Shown: positions 16,634 to 26,000, counted from the first letter of the stretch. The stretch: DNA of 43,185 nucleotides from Actinoplanes sandaracinus (GCF_030009775.1 NZ_JASCTH010000005.1:333146-376330); one strand, 5' to 3'. The notes: generated by a model from the letters alone, not told the origin. Numbers and translations are program-made.

Positions 16634-17626
16634 TCACTTGGCCGACGGCTGGATGATCGGCATCTTGTCCGACCCGGAGAACTCCAGCACCGTGTTGGGC
16701 CCGGTGATGAACGGGGCGATGGCCTCAGCCGTCAGCGACCGGACGGTGACGCCGTCGTCGAAGGCGTTGTGGTCGCAGCCGGAGTAACGGACGACGACCT
16801 CGGATCGTCCGGCGGCGGACGTCACGAGCAGGACGATCAGTTCGCTGCCGTAGGAGGCCTCCGGCAGGCACTCCGCCGGGCGGTCCGGTCCGCCGCCCAG
16901 GGGCGCCCGCGCGACGGCCTGGATCGCCCGGCTCGCCGCGGCGCCGTCCAGCCGGAGGGAGGAGATCAGCCGCGGCTGTCCGCCCTCGCCGGCGTCGTCG
17001 ATCGGGAATCGGCAGGCCGCGACACCGGACACCTCCGCCAGCGACGTCACCTCGACGGGCTTTGCCGGGCGGTGCCGCGGGTCCCCGGCGATCGGGTGCG
17101 TGACGGGGCAGCCGGAGCTGTCGACGTCCACCCGCCGGATCGTCTTCACGATGCGACCGCGCAACTCGGCCGGTGCGTTCACCGTGACCAGGACACCGTT
17201 CAGGCGGACCGTGGTCTGGTCGCCCTCGTCCCGCACGCCGTCGGGGTCCGGGGTCCGGTCCAGGCCGACCACCGGGCCGGTGTTGGCCAGCAGCGTCGCC
17301 GGGTCCGGCTCGCCGCCGGGACACCCGGCGAGGGTGGCCGCCCCGGGCCGTCCGACCATGGGTTCCTTCGTGGGGCCGACGCACCACTGGCTCAGCCGCT
17401 GACTGCCGTTGCCCCAGCCCCAATCGCCGGGCACCGCGACCTCCACACCGCCGTAGGACTCCCACCGCCAGCCGGCGGGCAGGGCGGGGTCGGCGCTCGC
17501 CGAACCCGCGCTCTCCGGAACCGCGACGGAAGGGCCCGGCTCCGGAGAGCCCGCCGGCCCCGGCGAGCCGCAGGCGGACATGCCGCACACCATCAGAGTC
17601 AGCGCCAGAGCTGCCGAGCGTCGCAT
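16634..17626 (-). CDS. Lipoprotein of unknown function
   Basis: About 330 residues starting MRRSAALALTL. A signal peptide ends in a lipobox-like GMSAC, so the Cys would be lipidated and the protein held on the outer face of the membrane. A Pro/Ser/Glu/Ala-rich spacer (about 20-50) precedes two similar-looking beta-rich halves. The mature part has several Cys residues that could form disulfides. Start at the ATG 17626, because GGGGAGAG directly precedes it; a GTG at 17638 lies inside that motif. I do not recognise the family. Confidence 0.75.
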   Translation of the reverse strand: MRRSAALALTLMVCGMSACGSPGPAGSPEPGPSVAVPESAGSASADPALPAGWRWESYGGVEVAVPGDWGWGNGSQRLSQWCVGPTKEPMVGRPGAATLAGCPGGEPDPATLLANTGPVVGLDRTPDPDGVRDEGDQTTVRLNGVLVTVNAPAELRGRIVKTIRRVDVDSSGCPVTHPIAGDPRHRPAKPVEVTSLAEVSGVAACRFPIDDAGEGGQPRLISSLRLDGAAASRAIQAVARAPLGGGPDRPAECLPEASYGSELIVLLVTSAAGRSEVVVRYSGCDHNAFDDGVTVRSLTAEAIAPFITGPNTVLEFSGSDKMPIIQPSAK

Positions 17627-17702
17627 GTCTCTCCCCACCGTTCGGGCGTCTGCCCCGGATTGGACGCGGATGCCGACGGCACGGTTCCGGTGATCCGCCG
17701 CC

Positions 17703-17722
17703 CTCCACGTTCACCCGTGGAG
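17703..17722 (-). terminator. Terminator downstream of the DEAD-box helicase gene
   Basis: CTCCACG (17703-17709) pairs with CGTGGAG (17716-17722) over a 6-base loop, about 50 bases past the helicase stop and before the lipoprotein gene. Confidence 0.55.
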
Positions 17723-17773
17723 AGCAAAGACCACGATGGGGTACGGACGACGCCCGCACCCCATGACCGGGCT

Positions 17774-19447
17774 TCAGCGGGCGAAGCGCTCCCGGCGGAC
17801 CGTCGGGCGCCGGCCCCTGATGGTGCTGCGCTGCATGGCCGCGATGACCTTCTCCGCGGCCGGCTCGGGAACCTCCACCAGCGAGAAACGGTCGGTGATC
17901 TGGATGGCGCCGATGTCGCGGGAGTTGAGGCCCGCTTCCCCGGCGATCGCGCCGACCAGGTCCTGCGGACGGATCCCGGCCCTCCTGCCGATGCCGAAGA
18001 ACAACCGGGCGACCCCCGCGTCGGGCCCTCGGGAAGACCTGCCGCCCTGGCGGGAGTCGCGGTTCTGGGCGTTGCGGCCCTCCGGCGGCACCACCGGCGT
18101 GGGGATCTCGTCCTCCTCGCGGTCGCCGCCAGCCGCCTCGTGCAACAGCTTCACGGCGGCGAGTGCGATGTTCTCGACGTCGAACTCGTCGGTCAGCGAG
18201 TCGAGGACGACCCGGAACCGCTCGAGATCGTCGGTTTCCAGGCTGGCCTGCAACGACGTCCGCGTCACCTCGAGCCGCCGGGCCCGCAGGTCGGTGACCG
18301 TCGGCAGCTTCTCCAGGGTGATGCGCTGCCCGGTGAGCCGCTCGATGGCCTTGAGCATCCGCTGTTCCCGCGGCTCGGCGAGAGTGATGGCGGAGCCCTC
18401 CCGCCCGGCCCGGCCGACCCGGCCGATGCGGTGGACGTAGGCCTCGGGCGCCGACGGCACATTGAAGTTGATGACGTGGGTCAGTTGCTCCACGTCGAGG
18501 CCCCGGGCCGCCACGTCGGTGGCGACCAGCAGCTCGGTGCTCCCGGCGCGCAGCCGGCCCATGACCCGGTCACGCTGGTCCTGGCTCATGCCGCCGTGCA
18601 GTGCCTCCGCCCGGTACCCACGCCCGTTCAGGGTCTCGGTGACCTGGTCGACCTCTTCCCGGGTGCGGCAGAAGACGATCGCGGCCGTCGGCGCCTCCAC
18701 GTCGAGGATCCGCCCGAGCGCCGCCGACCGGTGTGCCCGGGCCACGACGTAGGCGCTCTGCCTGACCAGCGGGAGCTCGCCGGGCGCGACGGCCTTGCGG
18801 CCCATCGTGATCCGGACCGGATCACGCAGGTGGCGGCGGGCGATGCTGTCGATGCGGGGTGGCATCGTCGCGGAGAACAGCACGGTCTGCCGGGTGGCGG
18901 GGGTCTCGGCGAGGATCGCCTCGATGTCCTCGGCGAAACCCATGTCCAGCATCTCGTCGGCCTCGTCGAGGACGACGGTGCGGACGTCGCTGAGTTTGAG
19001 CGTGGCCCGCTCGATGTGGTCGAGCACCCGCCCCGGCGTGCCGACGACGACATCCACTCCGCGTTGCAGCGCCTGCAGCTGTCGGCCGATCGGCTGTCCG
19101 CCGTACACCGGCAGCACGCGGACGCCCAGATCGCGGCCGTACCGGTGGACCGCCTGCGACACCTGCTCGGCCAGCTCGCGGGTCGGCACGAGAACGAGCG
19201 CCGCGGGGCCCACGTCACTGCGGCCGGCGATCAGCCCCTGGAGCACGGGCAGGGCGAACGCGGCGGTCTTGCCGGTGCCGGTCGCCGCCTGCCCGACCAG
19301 GTCGCTGCCGGCCACCAGTGGCGGGATCGCCTCCTGCTGGATCGGTGTCGGTTCTTCATAGCCGAGGTTCGTCAACGCACGGAGCAGTTCCGCCCGCAAC
19401 CCCAGTCCGGCGAAACCCGCCTCGGACTCGAACGGATGATGGTCCAT
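17774..19447 (-). CDS. DEAD-box ATP-dependent RNA helicase
   Basis: 557 residues. The core has the Q motif (EPTPIQQEAI), Walker A ATGTGKT (55-61), PTRELA (88-93), TPGR (137-140), DEAD (161-164), SAT, ATDVAARGLD and HRIGRVGRAGR. After the two RecA-like lobes comes a charged linker (about 440-475). A C-terminal domain (about 477-550, ARLFFGIGRRAGIRPQDLVGAI) resembles the DbpA RNA-binding domain. CsdA/DeaD-like proteins of this layout unwind RNA in ribosome assembly and cold adaptation. It starts 10 bases after the deacetylase stop on the same strand, so the two may be co-transcribed, though AAGG provides its own ribosome site. Confidence 0.95.
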   Translation of the reverse strand: MDHHPFESEAGFAGLGLRAELLRALTNLGYEEPTPIQQEAIPPLVAGSDLVGQAATGTGKTAAFALPVLQGLIAGRSDVGPAALVLVPTRELAEQVSQAVHRYGRDLGVRVLPVYGGQPIGRQLQALQRGVDVVVGTPGRVLDHIERATLKLSDVRTVVLDEADEMLDMGFAEDIEAILAETPATRQTVLFSATMPPRIDSIARRHLRDPVRITMGRKAVAPGELPLVRQSAYVVARAHRSAALGRILDVEAPTAAIVFCRTREEVDQVTETLNGRGYRAEALHGGMSQDQRDRVMGRLRAGSTELLVATDVAARGLDVEQLTHVINFNVPSAPEAYVHRIGRVGRAGREGSAITLAEPREQRMLKAIERLTGQRITLEKLPTVTDLRARRLEVTRTSLQASLETDDLERFRVVLDSLTDEFDVENIALAAVKLLHEAAGGDREEDEIPTPVVPPEGRNAQNRDSRQGGRSSRGPDAGVARLFFGIGRRAGIRPQDLVGAIAGEAGLNSRDIGAIQITDRFSLVEVPEPAAEKVIAAMQRSTIRGRRPTVRRERFAR

Positions 19448-19457
19448 GACGACAACC

Positions 19458-20438
19458 TTATGAGAACCGCCAGGCTCGTCGCCTCCGGGGCGGGCGAACG
19501 TGTGCTCGCTCTCGCCGGCCGGCGGTCCCGCTCGCCGTGCGGAGGCCCGGGACCGAGGTTCGCGACGGGCCGGGCCCGGCCTGGCCGGTGAGGCCGCCGG
19601 CAGCGTCCGGAGGGGCCGCCGTGCGCTGCGGCGGCACGTAGTCCTCCAGCAGCGCCGGGGTGAGGCCGGCCCGGTGGATGGCCTTGAGCGCCGCGACGAA
19701 GTCGTCCCGGAACGCCTCGCGGAAGTGCATCAGGATGATGTCACCCGGCTGGACCGTCTTGCCCTCCTGATAGCGCACCTTCCCCTTGTGCACCGTTTCG
19801 GTCCACATGAAGGCGGCGGTCATCCCGCAGTCCTTGGCCGCCCGCAGCGTCGTGGCGTCCTTCTCCCCGAACGGCGGCCGGAACAGCGTCGGACGGCGCA
19901 GGAACCATGCGCCGAGCCGGTCCGCCGAGTCGCAGATCTCGCGGCGCTGGAAGTCGTAGGACCGGCCGCGCAGCCCGGCGTGGGTGACCGTGTGAGCCTC
20001 GATGACCGCCCCGGCGTCGACCATCGGCCGGAAATAGGCGGGATCGTCCTTGATCGCGTCGGTCGTCAGGAAGAGCGTGACGGGGACGCCCGCGGCCGCG
20101 ATCAGCTCCGGCGCCTCGGGAGTCTTGAGGTACCCGTCGTCGATGGTGAGGAACGCGACCTTCTGGTCGGTGGGGATCCGGCGCAGGTACTCCACCGAGT
20201 CGCCGGCCGGCAGCGTGATCGGCTGCGGCGGCGGGGCCGGGGCGAAGTCCGGGATGCCGTACCGCGCACGCCGGCTCGCCTGCGCCGACGCGGCGCCGGG
20301 GCCGGCCGGGATCGCGGACGTCGCGGGAGAGGCCGGCGCCGAGGGCGGGGCCGACGGGCCCGGCCCGGCCGAGCAGGCGGCCAGCAGGGCCACCGACCCG
20401 GCCGCTGCCATCACACGAACCATCCTCGCGTTCCACAC
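19458..20438 (-). CDS. Polysaccharide deacetylase lipoprotein (CE4)
   Basis: About 326 residues from a GTG at 20438 preceded by AGGA; an ATG at 20423 is an alternative. A lipoprotein signal ends in LLAAC, followed by a Pro/Ala/Ser spacer. The NodB-homology domain shows motif 1 TIDDGY (metal-binding Asp), motif 2 HTVTH, motif 3 RPPFGEKD and a late LMHF. CE4 enzymes remove N-acetyl groups from peptidoglycan or other amino sugars in the wall. The core ends near YVPPQR, and a low-complexity tail of about 55 residues ends in an Arg-rich stretch with no family equivalent. The tail may be a read-out past an ancestral stop. Confidence 0.88.
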   Translation of the reverse strand: MWNARMVRVMAAAGSVALLAACSAGPGPSAPPSAPASPATSAIPAGPGAASAQASRRARYGIPDFAPAPPPQPITLPAGDSVEYLRRIPTDQKVAFLTIDDGYLKTPEAPELIAAAGVPVTLFLTTDAIKDDPAYFRPMVDAGAVIEAHTVTHAGLRGRSYDFQRREICDSADRLGAWFLRRPTLFRPPFGEKDATTLRAAKDCGMTAAFMWTETVHKGKVRYQEGKTVQPGDIILMHFREAFRDDFVAALKAIHRAGLTPALLEDYVPPQRTAAPPDAAGGLTGQAGPGPSRTSVPGLRTASGTAGRRERAHVRPPRRRRAWRFS

Positions 20439-20521
20439 CCGGATGATCCTGCTGCGCCCGGTGCCGGGCGCCGGTGAACGCCCCATGCGCACGAGACCGT
20501 GGTCACACTCGCGCGGCGCTC

Positions 20522-21133
20522 TCAGCGCGGATCCGGTACGCCGGCGAACGTTCCGGGCACCGACAGCGTCCGGCTCCTTCCCGGCGGCCAGAAGGTGACG
20601 AAGGCCCGCCCCACCAGCCGATCCACCCCGACGGCGCCGCCGCCCGCGTCGAGGTGCTCCCGGGAGTCGGCGGAGGCGCTGCGATGGTCGCCCAGGACGA
20701 AGACGCTGCCCGCGCCGACGGTCACGTCGAAGGGCCGGTCGGACGGCTCGTCGCCGGGGAACAGGTAGTCCTCGTCGAGCGCCCGGCCGTTGACCGTGAT
20801 CCGCCGGTCCCGGTCACAGCAGACGACATGATCACCAGCCACGCCGATGACGCGCTTGATGTAGTTCTGGCCCGGCTCGGCCGACCACGCGGCCGGCGGT
20901 GCGAAGACCACGATCTCACCCCGGGCGGGATCCTGGAACCGGTAGGCGGTCTTGTTGACCAGGACCTTGTCGTCGCGGAGCAGCGTGGGCTCCATGGAGG
21001 GCGACGGGATCCAGAACGTCTGGACGAGGAAGGTCCGGACCACGACCGCGATCGTCACCGCCACGGCGATCAGGACGATGTGCTCGATCCAGCGTGGCCG
21101 GCCGGCCCGGCGGTTGTCGGTCGGTGTGGACAT
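20522..21133 (-). CDS. lepB: Signal peptidase I
   Basis: 203 residues. One N-terminal membrane helix (about 17-38) precedes the catalytic domain. The nucleophile is Ser46 in IPSPSMEPTL and the general base is Lys93 in NYIKRVIG. The box GDHRSASADSR is present. It cleaves Sec and Tat signal peptides on the outer face of the membrane; the many exported proteins in this window would be among its substrates. The start at 21133 is supported by TACGGT ending 7 bases upstream, giving a leaderless transcript. The C-terminus extends about 20 residues past the usual end (GRSRTLSVPG and on). Confidence 0.93.
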   Translation of the reverse strand: MSTPTDNRRAGRPRWIEHIVLIAVAVTIAVVVRTFLVQTFWIPSPSMEPTLLRDDKVLVNKTAYRFQDPARGEIVVFAPPAAWSAEPGQNYIKRVIGVAGDHVVCCDRDRRITVNGRALDEDYLFPGDEPSDRPFDVTVGAGSVFVLGDHRSASADSREHLDAGGGAVGVDRLVGRAFVTFWPPGRSRTLSVPGTFAGVPDPR

Positions 21134-21140
21134 TCGCCGC

Positions 21141-21146
21141 ACCGTA
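21141..21146 (-). promoter_or_regulatory. Leaderless -10 element of lepB
   Basis: On the minus strand TACGGT is followed by 7 bases and then the ATG at 21133. No ribosome site is present. Confidence 0.45.
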
Positions 21147-21160
21147 CAAGCCGCCCGCCA

Positions 21161-21724
21161 CTATCCGGTCATGCGCCGCCGGCGCAGGGCGCGCATCGAG
21201 ACCTGTGAGCCGCAGCCGGGACTGCAGTAGGCGCCGGAGGCGTTCCGGGTGCGGTCGAAGAATCCGTGGTGACAGGGTGGGTTGCGGCAGGCTTTGAGGC
21301 GGCCCCACCGGTCGGTGGCCGCCGCGTCGGCGACCGCGGCGAGGATCGACCCGAACGCGCCCGGCACGCCTGCCTGGTCGGAGGCGAGCACGGCGCCCTC
21401 GGCCGTGATGACGGCGGCCAGCGGATGGAGCGAGGCGGTCCGGCGCAGGTGGCTCTCCGCGGCGGTCAGCGCGTCGCCGCGCCCCTCCCCGGCTCCGGAG
21501 TGCGCCAGCATCACGGTGACCAGGGCGTCGCGCAGCTCGCGCGCGCTGGCCGCGTCGGCCGCCGTGACGACGACGTGCGGCTCGATCAGGCCGGCCGCCT
21601 GCAGCCAGCACGCCAGGGCCTGGGCGTCGCCGAGACGCTCGACGGCGCCGCCACCGTCGGCCCTGGTGTTCACGAAGTCGAGCACCAGCGCTGTTCCCGG
21701 CGGCGGAACGAGAGGGCTACTCAT
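21161..21724 (-). CDS. CGNR zinc-finger / ABATE-domain regulator
   Basis: 187 residues. The N-terminal ABATE-type domain (LVLDFVNTRADGGG, then an alpha-rich middle) is followed by a C-terminal zinc finger. That finger has ACRNPPC, FFDRTRNASGAYC and PGC. The family signature CGNR reads CGSQ here. These proteins are predicted stress-linked transcription regulators that bind DNA through the finger and an Arg-rich tail (MRALRRRR). The start codon lies inside one arm of a 13-bp inverted repeat, and the -10 lies in its loop. Autorepression is therefore likely. Confidence 0.85.
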   Translation of the reverse strand: MSSPLVPPPGTALVLDFVNTRADGGGAVERLGDAQALACWLQAAGLIEPHVVVTAADAASARELRDALVTVMLAHSGAGEGRGDALTAAESHLRRTASLHPLAAVITAEGAVLASDQAGVPGAFGSILAAVADAAATDRWGRLKACRNPPCHHGFFDRTRNASGAYCSPGCGSQVSMRALRRRRMTG

Positions 21725-21748
21725 CGGTGAAGCATACCGATGAGTAGC
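21716..21748. promoter_or_regulatory. 13-bp perfect inverted repeat over the CGNR gene promoter and start
   Basis: GCTACTCATCGGT (21716-21728) and ACCGATGAGTAGC (21736-21748) flank GAAGCAT. On the minus strand the loop holds TATGCT, a -10 ending 6 bases before the ATG at 21724, and that ATG is inside the left arm. A protein bound here would cover the promoter and first codon. Confidence 0.8.
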
Positions 21749-21791
21749 GAGTCAATCGATGTGGCCCATAACACCGGGCAGCAAAAGTGCT

Positions 21792-21819
21792 TTGATGTTG
21801 CGCGCTAAACCCTTACGGT
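21792..21819 (+). promoter_or_regulatory. Promoter of the SDR gene (leaderless)
   Basis: TTGATG (21792-21797), 16 bases, then TACGGT (21814-21819), then 6 bases to the ATG at 21826. No ribosome site is present. The CGNR palindrome ends 43 bases upstream of the -35. Confidence 0.6.
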
Positions 21820-21825
21820 CGCAAC

Positions 21826-22650
21826 ATGACAGACGAAGCGAAGACCTGGTTCATCACCGGCGCCACCTCCGGCATCGGACGCGAGCTCACCACCGCCGCA
21901 CTGCGTCGAGGCGACAACGTCGCCGCCCTCGCCCGGAAGGCCGACGGCCTGGACGATCTCGCCCGGCGATTCGGCACGACGCTGCTCACGGTGCCTGCCG
22001 ACGTCCGCGACGAGGCGGCTGTCCAGACCGCGGTCCAGCGCACCGTGGAGACGTTCGGCCGCATCGACGTCGTGGCCAACAACGCCGGCTACGGGCTGTT
22101 CGGAGCCGTGGAGGAGGCCGGTGACGCTCAGGCGCGAGCCGTCTTCGACACCAACGTGTTCGGCGTGCTGAACGTGCTGCGCGCCACGCTGCCGGTGCTG
22201 CGCGCGCAGCGGTCGGGCCACATCCTGCAGGGCTCGTCCGTCTACGGTCAGTCCGCGCACCCCGGCGTGGGCCTGCTGTCGGCCACCAAGTACGCCGTCG
22301 AGGGCCTCTCCGACGCGCTGGCCGCGGAGGTCGCCCCGCTCGGCATCCGGGTGACGATCGTCCAGCCGCGGTTCACCGCGACCGGGTTCCTGTCGAACCT
22401 GGATGTGGCCACGGCGAAACCGGACTACGACGGCACCGTCCGCGCGGTGCAGCAGGCGATCGGCGAGCTCACGGCCACCGACTTCGCCGACGCCGGGGAC
22501 ATCGCCGCGGCCCTGCTCGGCGTGGTCGACGCCGATGCCGCGCCGCTGCGGCTGGCTCTCGGCACGGCGAGCGCCGAGAGCATGCGCACCGCGCTCCAGG
22601 CCCGGCTGCGTGACCTGGACGAGACGGCCGCCGTCACCGCGGCCGTCTGA
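21826..22650 (+). CDS. Short-chain dehydrogenase/reductase lacking the catalytic tyrosine
   Basis: 274 residues with a classical SDR fold. The nucleotide-binding motif TGATSGIG is at 11-18, NNAG at 85-88, and Ser138 stands at the usual catalytic Ser position. The next motif should be YxxxK; here it is LSATK, with Leu151 in place of the Tyr and Lys155 kept. The rest (KYAVEGLSDALAAEVAPLGIRVTIVQPRFTATG) is well conserved, so the gene is not decaying overall. Without the Tyr a normal hydride/proton transfer is doubtful. It may bind NAD(P)(H) as a sensor or use a different residue. It is divergent from the CGNR regulator. Confidence 0.9.
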   Translation: MTDEAKTWFITGATSGIGRELTTAALRRGDNVAALARKADGLDDLARRFGTTLLTVPADVRDEAAVQTAVQRTVETFGRIDVVANNAGYGLFGAVEEAGDAQARAVFDTNVFGVLNVLRATLPVLRAQRSGHILQGSSVYGQSAHPGVGLLSATKYAVEGLSDALAAEVAPLGIRVTIVQPRFTATGFLSNLDVATAKPDYDGTVRAVQQAIGELTATDFADAGDIAAALLGVVDADAAPLRLALGTASAESMRTALQARLRDLDETAAVTAAV

Positions 22651-22661
22651 CACACCGGCGC

Positions 22662-22691
22662 GCCGCCCGGTCCGGACGGCCGGGTGGCGGC
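22662..22691 (+). terminator. Hairpin downstream of the SDR gene
   Basis: GCCGCC (22662-22667) pairs with GGCGGC (22686-22691), with an inner CCGG/CCGG pairing and a small bulge, 11 bases after the SDR stop. Confidence 0.5.
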
Positions 22692-22710
22692 CGAGCAGGC
22701 GGCGGCCACG

Positions 22711-23008
22711 GCGCATCGGCAGGCCGTGCCGGGCGGTGCGCACCACCGACTGCGGGGAGCCGCCCAGCCCCACCCACGCCGGCAGCCGCCCGGACTCGGT
22801 CTTCGGGAACACGTCGGCGTTTGGTGAGGGCCGGGCGCGTGGTGCCGGTCCAGGTCACCGGCTTCTCGTCGAGCAGCTTGACGAACAGGTCGAGCTTCTC
22901 CTCGAACAGCACGTCGTAGTCGTTCATGTCGTAGCCGAACAGCGGGAACGACCCGGTGAACGACCCGCGCCCGAGGATCACCTCGGCACGGCCGGCGGAC
23001 AGCGACGG
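22711..23008 (-). pseudogene. Remnant of a luciferase-like (LLM) flavin monooxygenase, frameshifted
   Basis: Read on the minus strand, the frame from 23008 gives SAGRAEVILGRGSF, then PLFGYDMNDYDVLFEEKL and PVTWTGTTRPALT. This is the middle of an LLM-class flavin-dependent oxidoreductase. Near 22819-22823 one extra base in a run (CCAAACG where CCAACG is expected) shifts the frame. The neighbouring frame continues in register with NADVFPKTESGRLPAWVG and GGSPQSVVRTARHGLP, again family sequence. The N-terminal third is missing, cut at the stop of the LuxR gene, and the C-terminal part is lost after GLP. About 100 codons remain of about 340. Confidence 0.8.
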
Positions 23009-26000
23009 TCAGGAAGCGGTCAGGTAGACGCGGCTCGCCTGCACGCGGCTACGCACCTGGAGTTTGTCGAAGATGCGCCCCAGATAGACGCCGACCGTCC
23101 GCTCGCTGATGAACAGCGCCTCGCCGATCTCCCGGTTGGTGAGCCCTTCCGCGACAGCGGCCAGGACCTCCAACTCCCGCTCGGTCAGCACGGCCAGCTC
23201 GCCGGCCGGCCCGGACAACGCCGCCGGGGGCACGGATACGGCGCCGTGGGCCAGCGACACCCGGTACCGCTGCGCCACGGCGCGAATCTCGCCGGCGAGC
23301 GGGCGGGCTCCCATCGCGGCGGCTGTCGCGTACGCCTGACGAAGGCCCGTGACGGCGACAGACCGGCGAACCTTACGCCGCAACAACACCTCGGCATGCC
23401 GGAGCCGCGCGTAGGCCGCGGCGTAGGGGTGCTGACGCCGATCCCAGGACGCCGCGGCACGCGCCCACGGGGCGGGATCATGACTGTCCTCGATCCGGCC
23501 CAGCTCTCCCGCGCACAGATCGAGGTAGCCCCCCACCACCTCACGCAGGGCGCCGACGTCGCTCAACGGCCGGGCCAGGCGATCGCGTACGCCGTTGAGC
23601 CGGCCCAGCGCGCTCGCGTCGACCGGCTGACCGGCGGCGTGCGCGTCCGCCTCCACCCGCAACCCGTGCCAGGCCAGCACGCCGAGCAGCACGAGGTCGT
23701 CGGAACGGGTCTCGGTGAGACCACGCTGGATCGCGGCGCGCGCGTCGGCGTACTCCCCCTGCCAGATGGCCAGGCCCGCGCGCAGGGTCAGCATCGGCAG
23801 CACGTGCCGGGCGCCGCCGTCGGCCAGCAGGGTCGCCACCGCGTCCAGATCACGACGGGCGTTGCTCACGTCGCCGAAGCCGACCCACAGGCGACAGCGG
23901 GCGAGCAGCACCTCCACCGCGGCGGCGCCCGAAGGGCGGAGCCGTATCGCGGTGTCCAGCACCTCATCCGACTCGGCCCACTGCCCGATCCGGAACAGAC
24001 CGTTGCCGGCGATCGCCAGCAACCGGGTCTGGTAGGCGCGGCCCGCGCCGAGCCGGGTGAGTCGCTCCGCACCGCGCCGGGCCACCAGCACGCCTTCCTC
24101 GACGCTGTTCAGCGGCCCGGTGAGCAGCTCGGCGAGATACAGATAGGCCACGCCCAGGTCTTCCGGGTGCCCCGACCTCTCGGCGATCTCGACAGCCTGC
24201 CGGATCACGGCGAGACCCTCGTCCGGATCCCCGCGGAACGCGGCGCTGAAGCCCCGCGCGGCGCTGGCCCGGACGATGTCCGCGGTCGAGCCGTTCGTCG
24301 CCGCCAGCTCCAGGGCCTCCCGCGCACGCTGGTGGGCGTCCGCGTACCGGCCGAGGTGCAGCAGCAGTTCGGCGAGGAACGCGGCGGCCGAGGCGCGCTG
24401 CCGCGGAGTGCAGTCGAGCGCCTCCAAGGCACGCTGGTACTCCACCTCCGCCGGCCGCGGCCGGCCGGCCGCGGCCAGATAGCGTGCCCGCCGGAGGTGC
24501 ATGTCGACCTGGCCGGGCGCGTCATCCCGGCCGGCCAGATCCTCCAGCCGGGTGAGCGCCAGGATGTGCTCACCGCACTGATGTGCGGACTCCGCGGCAC
24601 GTTCCAGCAGTTCACCGCGTTGCGGATGGCCCGCGTCGGTCAGCTCCAGCGCGGTGGTCCAGAACTTGTGGGCCTCGTCGAAGCCGTACAGGCGCTCGGC
24701 GGCTCGGGCGGCGGCGATCACCGCGGGCAGCGCCCGGGACGGCTCGCCGGCCCGCTGCCAATGGAACGCGAGCCGGGCCGGGTCGTGCTCGCCGTCCTGC
24801 CGCTCCAGCGCCTCCGCGTACCGGCGATGCAACGCCGCCGCCTCGGCGGGCAGCACCTCTCGTGCGAGGACCTCGGCCACCAGCCGATGACGTAGCCGGT
24901 AGCCCGTGCCGTCGCTGTCCACGAAGCGGTACGCGATCGCGGTGCGGATCGCGTCGATGAACAGGTCCTCGGGCAGCGGCACGACCTGGGCCAGCACGTC
25001 GTGCTCCACCGGCTCGACACCGGCGGCGATCGCGTTCACCAGAACGTGTGCGTTCGAGGGCAGCGCGCCCAACCGGGACAGGAAGACCTCGCGCAGGGTG
25101 TCGGACAGCTCCGTCCTCCGGTCACGCAGCGCGCCGGCCAGTTCCTCGGCGACGAACGGGTTGCCGCCGCTGCGCTTGTAGACGCTGTCGGCGTCGGCGA
25201 CCGCCACGTCATCGCCGACGATCGTCCCCACCAGCGTCCGGGTGTCGTCGCGGGACAGCGGCTGCAGGTCCAGCACGCGGATGGCCGGCAGCCGGCGCAG
25301 CTCCGCAAGGACCCGGCGCAGCGGATGCGTGCCGTGCAGGGCCTCGGCCCGGATCGCGGCGAGCACCGAGACGCGGATGTCGCCGAGGCCGGCGAGCAGG
25401 TACAGCAACAGCCGGCGGGTGCTGCGGTCGGCCCACTGCAGGTCGTCGAGCACCAGGAGCAGGCGCTGGTCGCCGGCTATCACGCGCAGGTCTCGCGTGA
25501 CCTGCGCGAGCAGCGCGTCAGCGTCGTCCGCGGTCACCGCGAGTGCCGGCGAGTCCTCGTCGTGCCGGCGCAACGCGCGCAGGACCGGGTGCAGCGGCAT
25601 GGCGTCACCGATGTCCAGACAGGCGCCGAAGAGGACCGCGAAGCCGGAAGCGTGCAGGGCGTCGGCCGTCTCGCGCAGCAGCCGGCTCTTGCCGACACCG
25701 CTCTCCCCGGTCACGAAGACTCCGGCGGCGCCGTCGGGACCGGCGCCCCGCAGGATGGACTGGATGTCCGCCAGCACCGCCGCGCGCCCGACCAGTGGAC
25801 CGTCACTGCGGTAGCCGAACGAGGGCCGCTCAGACTTCACACCCTGGGCCGCGAGCCACAGCCGGCGGAAGCGGCGTTCCACGTCCGCCTGTCCCTGCGC
25901 GAGTGCGCCGACGAGTTTTGCCAGTATCTGCCAAGACGGGACACGTCGGCCACTCAAGGCATCGGCCACGGTGGTGTGGCTCACGTCGTCGAGTGAGCGC

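Noticed and set aside
16769..19591. A 940-codon open frame antisense to the lipoprotein and helicase genes
   Set aside because: It runs over two well-supported genes on the other strand and has no recognisable motif or ribosome site.
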